This document shows, piece by piece, positions 18,770 through 30,920 of a stretch of 64,000 nt of DNA (positions within the stretch are counted from its first letter, which is position 1; each line of letters begins with the position of its first letter). Position numbers and translations under genes: made by a program. The notes beneath the pieces are model-generated. The model was not told the DNA's origin, ran no database searches, and saw only the letters and a list, made by a program, of their open reading frames with translations. Source of the DNA: Xestospongia muta (Eukaryota > Porifera > Demospongiae > Haplosclerida > Petrosiidae); NCBI GenBank assembly GCA_963693285.1, contig OY848928.1:558501-622500 (forward strand). Reading direction: 5' to 3'.

Positions 18770-20196
18770 ATGATGGAGCAGCGACCAGGGCAATTGGAAT
18801 CATTAGCTGCTTTGTTTACTGGTTTGAGTACACAAGAGTTGCCACATGAAGAGACCACTCTTCAAAATCAGATAACTGTTGTAGAAGTAAAAAAACATAG
18901 TGAGATATGACTAGTTCAAAGTTTGCCTTAGTAAGTTCTGCAATTACTATGTGTTACTTACTCTATATTGGTATAGACTGTTCATATGTTTATTAGAACT
19001 ACTGCAATAATTGGACATGGACTACTTGCAGGTAAGTTTTATCTATTCATACATCTATCTAATGTCCCACATAGCTATCTACAATATCTATCCATCTCTA
19101 TCCATCAATTCGTCTATCAACTATAACTTTTATCATCTGTCGGTATTCATCACCTTGGTTTATCAATGAGTGTCCTTATAGTGGGTTTAGTAGTACTTGG
19201 TATGAGTACAAGATTAGAATATAGAACAAGCATCCTGATATTATGGAGGCCGAGGACAGACATTCCAATTCCTATTTCTTATTTTAATCAAATGAGATTA
19301 TATGGAGTTGGAATATATGTCCTCAGCTTCCGTAAATAACACTCATAGAATATACGACCAAAATCAGGAACCCAACCCAACTGGAAACATCTCACTGACG
19401 CTTGATTCTAAGAGACAGTTCATGGTGCTCATGCTCTGTGTTTTATTAATAACAAGAAAAGCCTAGAAATGGCATATATAAAAAGAATGGAATAAGGAAT
19501 AAGAAATTGAAAGTTATCAAGGTCGTTAATTGGAATTTTTAAAATACGCAAAGATGCACAGAAGAAACAGGAAATAGGAATTGGAATGTCCATCCTGGGC
19601 TTTCATATGAAATAGAGTTTCCTTGAATCTTAATTCCATGGCATCCTTTCTTCTTTTCTATAGGCTCGATGTATTGACTGGAACAAACAGTTTCTTCTCC
19701 TTCAATTACACCTCTCCTCATACTCAACAGTCTCCATTATGTTGCTAATAGCCAGCAAAGCCCTCAATTGACTGTTTGGTTAGCTCTTAGTGTAACAAGA
19801 AGCATTTGTATATGTCTTAGCTGGTCCTTGGCTGGATGGACCTTAGTGCAGATAGAAAGTAAGTACATGTATATATAAGAAGTGATGTGGTCTAGTTTAT
19901 GTATGGACTGGAGGGTAAAGGATATATATACAAGAAAGATGAGTTTTAAAAGTGTCTATAATGAAGACATTCTTTTAAGATGTGAGCCTCTCTGTAGTGG
20001 ATACTTTGAACATTAGCATGAACTGGATCAGGATACTGAGGAGAGTTCAATATAGAGGGTGTTCTTAGTTTAGAATATATTATTAAACTACTGTTGAAAA
20101 AATGTTGTAAGTTTCTCCTTTTTCAGAATATCTGTGGAATCTTTATCAAACCAGTTCTACATACCAAGACCTGTTATACCTCCTAGTTTAGCCTGA
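18770..20196 (+). pseudogene. TMEM237-like membrane protein, frameshifted copy (unit 2)
   Basis: Same exon set as in units 1 and 3. Exon 1 is intact and has its likely donor after VVE. In the exon encoding the last membrane helix, one C is missing from the CCC run at 19841 (TGGACCTTAG here, TGGACCCTTAG in units 1 and 3). That shifts the frame before the final exon. Apart from this the copy is very similar to unit 3. A sequencing error in one base would also explain it. Confidence 0.4.
19249..19600. mobile_element. MITE-like element copy (unit 2)
   Basis: Copy of the inverted-terminus element at 11143-11494. Its right end has GGGC for CGGC. Confidence 0.6.
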
Positions 20197-21705
20197 GATA
20201 TCTGCACTTTTAAAATGAATCACATCTTCCACATAATCTACTTTTTGCATATTATAGCATTATCTAAAACAAATTTGGATTAGAATAGGGATATTCCATG
20301 TTTTACTAAATTCATATTTAAAAATGTTCATCAAGCATCTGGGTACAGAGCTAAGGCAATGAATTATAATTGTTCAATTGATTTTAGATGTAAATTTTAA
20401 TTGTAGTTTGTTGACATCCTACTATCCACTATCATGTTTGTTGTTTTTTTAAAAAAAAGAATAATTTGTTTGCTAATAAGTTACGTAATAGAGACAGACA
20501 AGTATCAAACAAGTTGGACTCAAACCCATACTAATAGACTCATTCTGATGCTGTATAGCAGAGTCCTTTACATAACTTGGTGAGCCATGGAACTCAGTTG
20601 TATGCTCAATTTTGTATTTAAGATTACATGATAATGATGACATTTTTTAATCATATCTACAATTTAAAAAGTGTAATAAAATTTGTGTGTAGACAATGAA
20701 CCCTAAGCTTCTTAAATAGTTTTTAAAAAATTAAATGATAAATGAAGATTAATTTTGACGAATAAAAGAAATAAATATCTGAGAAGAACTTAATTAAAAA
20801 CACTGAAACAGAAATTAAACCACATTGATTGGGCGGGAAAAATATCATCAGCACGTGTACACAACTAGTAAAAGAACGCGTGACCATGATTATGGCGGGA
20901 AAATATCAATCATTAGCACACGACTAACAGGCAAAAATCTTTAATAGATTTTTAATTAATTTTTGGTAAAAAATAATTCTTGATTAAAATTAATGTAAAA
21001 AAGGAGATACAAACTAAATAACAATAAGTGATTGACTTAGACATAATAAATAAAATGATATTAAAAATAAAACTATAGTTGTAAAGATAGAATTCAGTGA
21101 TTATAGTATACAGCAGCAATGATAAGTAAAATGATTGTATGTAGTATTAAAGTTTCAAAAGAAATTGAATTCTAAACTAATTCATTTTAAATAAAAAAAT
21201 TAAAAGCTATAAAATAATTGTTAAATAAATATCTTCAAAGTTAAAATTGACAAATTTAGTGAAAAATGTTCTTTTAAGAAAAGTAATGCAAACAAACTAT
21301 AAAAAAATATAATAACAATAACAAAATATAAAAAAAAATAAAGAAAAAATGACAACTAAAAATATATAAAAAAGTCTCTGTAGTTGAGTTCCCAAGAAGT
21401 CCAGTGAAGGTCTCCAATCCAACAATTGTAAGAAAGAGAAGAGAGAGAGTTCCCAAGAGTCCAGTCAGTCCACAAGTTGAGAACATAGAGGGAGAAAAAG
21501 AGAGAATAACAACTGGAAAACTAAAGAATGGATGAGAAGTGAATGGATGGAGAGACAGCTCACCTTTTTCACCAGTGCTGCTCCTGCAGGGAAAGAAAGA
21601 GAGAGTAGTTATGTACTGATGGTGACAATGAATGGATAGAGAGTGAAGAGAGACAGAGGAAGTGAAAAAGGACCACCAACACACACGCATCCTAGAAGAT
21701 CAGAG

Positions 21706-21781
21706 CTTCCCCCCGCCACCTGGCGGCCTCGGATATTAAAAAAAAATTTTTTTTTTGAGGCCGCCAGGCGGCAGGGGGAAG
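21706..21781. repeat. GC-rich inverted repeat (unit 2)
   Basis: Unchanged copy of the hairpin at 13619-13694. Confidence 0.85.
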
Positions 21782-21905
21782 ATGATTAATAGGATTTGTA
21801 TGGGCTGGATAGCCCAAAAAAATAAAAATAAAAATAAAAAGAGGAGGAAAGAAGGCTTGAAAGAAGAAGACAGAAGAGACCAGGCAGGAGAGCGACTCAT
21901 CTTTT

Positions 21906-22120
21906 ACATCCAGAGAACAGTCAAAACATCAGAGAACAGTCAACAACATCAGAGAACACCAGAGAACATTAGAGAACAATCAACAACATCAGAGAACATT
22001 AGAGAACAGTCAACAACATCAGAGAACACCAGAGAACATCAGAGAACACCAGAGAACAGTCAACAACATCAGGGAACACCAGAGAACATTAGAGAACAGT
22101 CAACAACATCAGACAACTCG
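21906..22120. repeat. minisatellite, CAGAGAACA-based (unit 2)
   Basis: Same array as at 13819-14062, one ~30-base repeat shorter. Confidence 0.9.
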
Positions 22121-22976
22121 TGGTAACTTCCAAATTGAGTCCTGTAGAAACGAAGAGAAAACTCAATTAGCGAACTGATTGATGAAAAAAATAAAAAAAA
22201 AAATAAAAAAACAGAAAATAAATAAAATAATAATTAAATAAAAAAGAACAGAAAAAAAGAAAATGAAAAGGATGATCCAGCGAAGAGGAGGGATCCAACG
22301 AAGTGACGAACAAAGAGACGAGTCGTGAAGAGGGTCGAAGTGGAGAACGAAGAGACGAGTCGTAGCGACGAAGACCCACGGGGGTCTGTGAACTAAAAAG
22401 GCTTGCAAATGGAGTCTTTTTTATATTTTCAAGACATCTTTGTCATGCTTCATTACGACAGACACAAGGCACAAACTCGTGACAATTTGGCGGGAAATAA
22501 CAGCAGGCTCCAACCACACGTGACCAACATTAATTGATTTTTAATTGATCTGATCAATTAAAAGTCTTCTAAATACATTAAAAAATTACAGTACACTACT
22601 ATCTATTCTAGCTCCAAAATTGTTAACAACAAGTATGACAGCTTCATCTTTGTAATGTAATGTCACAAATAATGTTGACTGAAACAAATGATTATAGTTA
22701 AACCAGAATTATATAACTTCAGTGATGGTTTTTGATCAGCATTAATACCAGTCACCATCTGACAATACTATGTAGTCTTTTTAACCAATTTTGAGAAGAA
22801 AATACTTGCAACAAAACGATAAACATACTGAACAGCAGACTAAATCAGAAGATGACATTTTCCATTGAAATGCAAAATGAATAATAATATAATGGAGTAT
22901 TGTCGATCAAATTGAATATAATGCATTTCTAAATAACTGAAATATAATCATGTTAAGAATAACAATGTAAATAGTT

Positions 22977-25696
22977 CTATTGTAAATGTTTCATTATTTG
23001 TTTGTATTGTTCCTCTAAATCGCTGAGAGAATCATCACTATCATCTTCCTCCTCTTCATTTTCACTATCATCGCAATCTTCAAATATCTTAAAACGTGGT
23101 AATTTATACCTCTTTATGTCTCTCGTTTGTTTATTGCTCATACCAATCAATGAAGGATTGGATTGAACAGGCTATATATAATAGATAATACAACAATCAA
23201 TTGAAGATACTATCAAAACAGCCACTGTATACAACATTTTTGGACCAATTTAAAAGAGAAAAAATATTTGGAATACTAACACAGAATTACTAATATCAAA
23301 GACTTATCAACATTATTAAACTACTTGGAAAACAATACAACGGATAAGTTATTACATTATAGCTTCAAAGTCCCTTTATAAAAATCTACTATTTCCCATC
23401 ACATTTTAACAATATACCTTAACAGATAGCTTGGGTTTTCTTCCTTTGTGGTCTTTTGTCTTCTGATATCGATAAACAATAATGTCAGCATTACGCCTAT
23501 AAAAGAAGAGACCAGAGTTATTTACATTTGTACACGTACATGTTGTAACAAACCTCTTTCGATCCATATCTAATTCAGATTGTGAGTAGTACTCGTCTTG
23601 AGAATGAGAAGGCGTGGCTGATATCGAAGCACCCAAAGTATGTTTATATGAAAGTGGACTGCGATATTGTTGTTGTCTAATTTGGTATCTCCTTTCTTGT
23701 TCTTGATGGTCATCGTCATCATTAGATGAAGAACTTTCCATCCCATTTGGATAATAACAATCATAGAATCGTCCCTTGAGGGGTGAAAGTAAAGTCTCAC
23801 TCGACTAAGATAAATCATTTATACATAAATTCATCTATTTTATCCATCCAACCATTCGTTCATTTATCGGATTACCACACCTCAATGTGTTTCCATCTTT
23901 TTTGCATTGGAGTGGACTCAAAAGCATCATCATTATAATCATCGTCCATGTGTTCTAGAACTGTCCGTAGTTCACGCTTTCTTTTCAATGTTCCAGTTCG
24001 TCCAGTAATCACCCTTGAACCAGCTAGGATATAAAAAGAAAACAAAATGGATCTTTTAGTCAAGAAATAAAGTTAGTGTTCAAACATACTGTTATTGCAG
24101 TCATCACTTCTCTCATAATGTTTGTTGTTTCTTTTGTGGCTCTGAGATGTAGGGTTACCACCAAATTGTAGGTATTGATGACGGCAATCCTCAGGAGTAA
24201 AGTGTTTTCCCATTTTGTGAGCTACATCACCCCAAAAATCCTCACTCAATGCAGAAACTGAATGAACAACACTGTAAAAAAGGGAATGAGGAAATATACT
24301 TGAGTTAGCATGGAGAACACACACACACACACACACACAATGACTACCTCTTAAGTCTTTTAAGTTGATTTTCTGACCAATCAACATCTGTGTAGTCATT
24401 TTCCTCTGAGCCAGCAATCATCGCTTTCTTTGCTACAACTGAAGTTGATTTGTCATCATTTCTTTGTTTGCTCGATTTTTTGGGTAAACAAATTTTTTTA
24501 CGACGTCGGCCCATTTTTGATTTAAGAGGTTGATTCACTTTAGATTTTGAAGGTTGACTGCCACTTGGTTTGGGAGGCTGATCTACTTTAGATTTTGATA
24601 ATTTATCCCCACTTGATTTTGAAGTCTGACTGCCACTTAATTTTGAAGTCTGACTGTTACTTGATTTAGGAGGTCGACCTACTTTTTTCTTTTGTGCAAC
24701 AGTCTTGGACCTTTTAACAGAATCAGATGTACATGTCTGTAGTTTCATGTCTTTTGTAAAATTCCCTTTCTCAATTTGTGAGGTGTTCAATGATCCAGTT
24801 TTATTTCTCAATCTACTGGAGATTGAGTCTTTGTCAAGTTTGATGCTGAAAGACTTCAAAGAGACATCACTATGCTGAGATTCGTCATTGTTTGAAGTTG
24901 TCTCTTCTTCAAACTTTATTTTTTTCACTTTAGTCAATCTCTTTGCATCTTTTTTTCTTTTACTGGAGCTCAAGTCCTCCACAATAGTTAGCTTACCACT
25001 AAAACTATTATTTAATTTTTTTGCTAACGAGTCGTCTAATGTAAGATCGATGACAGTAGATGAATTCAGACCTTGGAATTCGCCATAACAATTATAGCTG
25101 TAACTATCGGAGGCTGTTAAATTGTCCATTGATATTACGTTATGTAGTACAGGTTTAATAAGGCGACCACGTGAGGAACGCTAGAATAGAAAAGTTATTC
25201 AACTCAGAGCACACTCAATAATAATATGATATACTTTGAGAGATGATAGGAATTGTTCTTCGTAAGAAGATTTAAAGGAAATGTTTGGAGTGACATAAAC
25301 TAAAGACAATATGTTAATGATTATAATATCTGTTACGATAGATTCTTACCTTCTTCTTTAATGTCTTTAGTTTCAACAATTGTCTCTTTATCTGTGTCCA
25401 AGAAAGGTTCATTTAGAGTAACTGCTACTGACTCTGAAGGCAAAGTAGATTCTTTATTAATATCTGACACTCTGAGAGAGAGAGAGAGAGATATGACAAT
25501 CATATGTTATGGAGCATGGCATACAATAATTTTACACCTTTTCTCCTCATCCAGATATGAATTTGCCAACATGGCCCAGTCTTCAGGAAAACCATCTTGA
25601 AAAGCCACTGCTATATCTTCACTTAAATTCTCAGAATTAAGTGGGCCAACAAGCTTGTATAAAGAACCACTCTTAGTAACTAACTCTCGAGACGAC
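22977..25696 (-). pseudogene. KNL2/MIS18BP1 3' part without its 5' half (unit 2)
   Basis: Second truncated copy, nearly identical to that at 14922-17641. In its last exon the C-terminal acidic tail is changed (ATCATCACTATCATC in place of GTTGCTATTATC), which alters residues but leaves the frame open to the stop at 22977. Upstream lies the MEI1 head of unit 3, giving a second potential MEI1-KNL2 chimera. Confidence 0.8.
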
Positions 25697-25773
25697 GAGG
25701 TTAAAATTACATATAGACCAAATACTCAAGCAATTAATAGGGTCAAATCAAATAAATAGAAGGTTAGTCTTAC

Positions 25774-26562
<789 letters not shown>

Positions 26563-26726
26563 TAGCCGGAGAAAGTTATCCAAAATTTTAACCCTTCTTT
26601 TTTGTTCTTATTGATATTGAGTTCTCTCACGTCAGCAGAAGTTCTATCTTTAATAGAGGGCTTCCTCTAACTATCTCTGATCTACATCCGCCAAATACTG
26701 TTGATGTTTCAGGAGGTTCCAGTTCG
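26563..26726. promoter_or_regulatory. bidirectional promoter copy (unit 3)
   Basis: Copy of the MEI1/TMEM237-like intergenic gap with the same TGACGTGAG motif and the same length as in unit 1. Confidence 0.4.
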
Positions 26727-28155
26727 ATGATGGAGCAGCGACCAGGGCAATTGGAATCATTAGCTGCTTTGTTTACTGGTTTGAGTACACAAGAGTTGCC
26801 ACATGAAGAGACCACTCTTCAAAATCAGATAACTGTTGTAGAAGTAAAAAAACATAGTGAGATATGACTAGTTCAAAGTTTGCCTTAGTAAGTTCTGCAA
26901 TTACTATGTGTTACTTACTCTATATTGGTATAGACTGTTCATATGTTTATTAGAACTACTGCAATAATTGGACATCGACTACTGGCAGGTAAGTATTATC
27001 TATTCATACATCTATCTAATGTCCCACATAGCTATCTACAATATCTATCCATCTCTATCCATCAATTCGTCTATCAACTATAACTTTTATCATCTGTCGG
27101 TATTCATCACCTTGGTTTATCAATGAGTGTCCTTATAGTGGGTTTAGTAGTACTTGGTATGAGTACAAGATTAGAATATAGAACAAGCATCCTGAAATTA
27201 TGGAAGCCGAGGACAGACATTCCAATTCCTATTTCTTATTTTAATCAAATGGGATTATATGGAGTTGGAATATATGTCCTCAACTTCCGTAAATAACACT
27301 CATAGAATATACAACCAAAATCAGGAACCCAACCCAACTAGAAACATCTCACTAACACTTGATTCTAAGAGACAGTTCATGGTGCTCATGCTCTGTGTTT
27401 TATTAATAACAAGAAAAGCCTAGAAATGGCACATATACAAAGAATGAAATAAGGAATAAGAAATTGAAAGTTATTAAGGTTGTTAATTGGAATTTTTAAA
27501 ATACGCAAAGATGTGCAGAAGAAACAAGAAATAGGAATTGGAATGTCCATCCTCGGCTTTCATATGAAATAGAGTTTCCTTGAGTCTTAATTCCATGGTA
27601 TCCTTTCTTCTTTTCTATAGGCTTGATGTATTGACTGGAACAAACAGTTTCTTCTCCTTCAATTACACCTCTCCTCATACTCAACAGTCTCCATTATGTT
27701 GCTAATAGCCAGCAAAGCCCTCAATTGACTGTTTGGTTAGCTCTTAGTGTAACAAGAAGCATTTGTATATGTCTTAGCTGGTCCTTGGCTGGATGGACCC
27801 TTAGTGCAGATAGAAAGTAAGTACATGTATATATAAGAAGTAGTGTGGTCTAGTTCATGTATGGACTGGAGGGTAAAGGATATATATACAAGAAAGATAA
27901 GTTTCTAAAAGTGTCTGTAATGAAGACATTCTTTTAAGATGTGAGCCTCTCTGTAGTGGATACTTTGAACATTAGCATGAACTGGATCAGGATACTGAGG
28001 AGAGTTCAATATAGAGGGTGTTCTTAGTTTAGAATATATTATTAAACTACTGTTGAAAAAATGTTGTAAGTTTCTCCTTTTTCAGAATATCTGTGGAATC
28101 TTTATCAAACCAGTTCTACATACCAAGACCTGTTATACCTCCTAGCTTAGCCTGA
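26727..28155 (+). CDS. TMEM237-like multi-pass membrane protein (unit 3, best copy)
   Basis: The only copy with neither lesion. Exon 1 starts at ATG 26727 and ends in phase 0 after VVE. Exon 2 begins TVHMFIRTTAIIGHG after a TATAG acceptor. Later blocks encode two or three more hydrophobic helices, and the last exon (after TTTTTCAG) encodes ISVESLSNQFYIPRPVIPPSLA and stops at 28155. I infer a four-helix TMEM237-type protein from HGLLAG in helix 1 and the LSW motif in the last helix. The junctions between exons 2 and 4 are unresolved, partly because a MITE-like element sits there. It could be another small tetraspan family. Confidence 0.4.
27206..27557. mobile_element. MITE-like element copy (unit 3)
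   Basis: Copy of the inverted-terminus element at 11143-11494, with termini as in unit 1. Confidence 0.6.
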
Positions 28156-29647
28156 GATTTCTGCACTTTTAAAATGAATCACATCTTCCACATAATCTAC
28201 TTTTTGCATATTATAGCATTATCTAAAACAAATTTGGATTAGAATAGGGATATTCCATGTTTTACTAAATTCATATTTAAAAATGTTCATCAAGCATCTG
28301 GGTACAGAGCTAAGGCAATGAATTATAATTGTTCAATTGATTTTAGATGTAAATTTTAATTGTAGTTTGTTAACATCCTACTATCCACTATCATGTTTGT
28401 TGTTTTTTTAAAAAAAGAATAATTTGTTTGCTATTAAGTTACGTAATAGAGACAGACAAGTATCAAACAAGTTGGACTCAAACCCATACTTATAGACTCA
28501 TTCTGATGCTGTATAGCAGAGTCCTTTACATTACTTGGTGAGCCATGGAACTCAGTTGTATGCTCAATTTTGTATTTAAGATTACATGATAATGATGACA
28601 CAAATTAATACTATAATTTTTTAATCATATCTACAATTTAAAAAGTGTAATAAAATTTGTGTGTAGACAATGAACCCTAAGCTTCTTAAATAGTTTTTTT
28701 AAAAAATTAAATGATAAATGAAGATTAATTTTGACGAATAAAAGAAATAAATATCTGAGAAGAACTTAATTAAAAACACTGAAACAGAAATTAAACCACA
28801 TTGATTGGGCGGGAAAAATATCATCAGCACGTGTACACAACTAGTAAAAGAACGCGTGACCATGATTATGGCGGGAAAATATCAATCATTAGCACACGAC
28901 TAACAGGCAAAAATCTTTAATAGATTTTTAATTAATTTTTGGTAAAAAATAATTCTTGATTAAAATTAATGTAAAAAAGGAGATACAAACTAAATAACAA
29001 TAAGTGATTGACTTAGACATAATAAATAAAATGATATTAAAAATAAAACTATAGTTGTAAAGATAGAATTCAGTGATTATAGTATACAGCAGCAATGATA
29101 AGTAAAATGATTGTATGTAGTATTAAAGTTTCAAAAGAAATTGAATTCTAAACTAATTCATTTTAAATAAAAAAATTAAAAGCTATAAAATAATTGTTAA
29201 ATAAATATCTTCAAAGTTAAAATTGACAAATTTAGTGAAAAATGTTCTTTTGACAACAAATAACAAAATATAAAAAAAAATAAAGAAAAAATGACAACTA
29301 AAAATATATAAAAAAGTCTCTGTAGTTGAGTTCCCAAGAAGTCCAGTGAAGGTCTCCAATCCAACAATTGTAAGAAAGAGAAGAGAGAGAGTTCCCAAGA
29401 GTCCAGTCAGTCCACAAGTTGAGAACATAGAGGGAGAAAAAGAGAGAATAACAACTGGAAAACTAAAGAATGGATGAGAAGTGAATGGATGGAGAGACAG
29501 CTCACCTTTTTCACCAGTGCTGCTCCTGCAGGGAAAGAAAGAGAGAGTAGTTATGTACTGATGGTGACAATGAATGGATAGAGAGTGAAGAGAGACAGAG
29601 GAAGTGAAAAAGGACCACCAACACACACGCATCCTAGAAGATCAGAG

Positions 29648-29723
29648 CTTCCCCCCGCCACCTGGCGGCCTCGGATATTAAAAAAAATTTTTTTTTTTGA
29701 GGCCGCCAGGCGGCAGGGGGAAG
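29648..29723. repeat. GC-rich inverted repeat (unit 3)
   Basis: Copy of the hairpin at 13619-13694 with slightly shifted A and T run lengths. Confidence 0.85.
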
Positions 29724-29848
29724 ATGATTAATAGGATTTGTATGGGCTGGATAGCCCAAAAAAATAAAAATAAAAATAAAAAGAAGAGGAAAGAAGGCTT
29801 GAAAGAAGAAGACAGAAGAGACCAGGCAGGAGAGCGACTCATCTTTTA

Positions 29849-30059
29849 CATCCAGAGAACAGTCAAAACATCAGAGAACAGTCAACAACATCAGAGAACA
29901 CCAGAGAACATTAGAGAACAATCAACAACATCAGAGAACATTAGAGAACAGTCAACAACATCAGAGAACACCAGAGAACATCAGAGAACACCAGAGAACA
30001 GTCAACAACATCAGGGAACACCAGAGAACATTAGAGAACAGTCAACAACATCAGACAAC
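29849..30059. repeat. minisatellite, CAGAGAACA-based (unit 3)
   Basis: Same array as unit 2 in repeat number. Confidence 0.9.
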
Positions 30060-30920
30060 TCGTGGTAACTTCCAAATTGAGTCCTGTAGAAACGAAGAGA
30101 AAACTCAATTAGCGAACTGATTGATGTAAACAAAAATAAAAAAATAAAAAAACAGAAAATAAATAAAATAATAATTAAATAAAAAAGAACAGAAAAAAAG
30201 AAAATGAAAAGGATGATCCAGCGAAGAGGAGGGATCCAACGAAGTGACGAACAAAGAGACGAGTCGTGAAGAGGGTCGAAGTGGAGAACGAAGAGACGAG
30301 TCGTAGCGACGAAGACCCACGGGGGTCTGTGAACTAAAAAGGCTTGCAAATGGAGTCTTTTTTATATTTTCAAGACATCTTTGTCATGCTTCATTACGAC
30401 AAACACAAGGCACAAACTCGTGACAATTTGGCGGGAAATAACAGCAGGCTCCAACCACACGTGACCAACATTAATTGATTTTTAATTGATCTGATCAATT
30501 AAAAGTCTTCTAAATACATTAAAAAATTACAGTACACTACTATCTATTCTAGCTCCAAAATTGTTAACAACAAGTATGACAGATTCATCTTTGTAATGTA
30601 ATGTCACAAATAATGTTGACTGAAACAAACGATCATAGTTAAACCAGAATTATATAACTTCATTGACGGTTTTTGATCAGCATTAATACCAGTCACCATC
30701 TGACAATACTATGTAGTCTTTTTAACCAATTTTGTTGAGAAGAGAATACTTGCAACAAAACGATAAACATACTGAACAGCAGACTAAATCAGAAGATGAC
30801 ATTTTCCATTGAAATGCAAAATGAATAATAATATAATGGGATATTGTCGATCAAATTGAATATAATGCATTTCTAAATAACTGAAATATAATCATGTTAA
30901 GAATAACAATGTAAATAGTT

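Larger units (their letters stand above)
20197..22976. other. convergent intergenic block (unit 2)
   Basis: Copy of the block at 12093-14921 with the same motifs, one minisatellite repeat fewer, and a small deletion near 20642. Confidence 0.6.
28156..30920. other. convergent intergenic block (unit 3)
   Basis: Copy of the block at 12093-14921, with a ~35-base deletion near 29250 relative to units 1 and 2. Confidence 0.6.
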
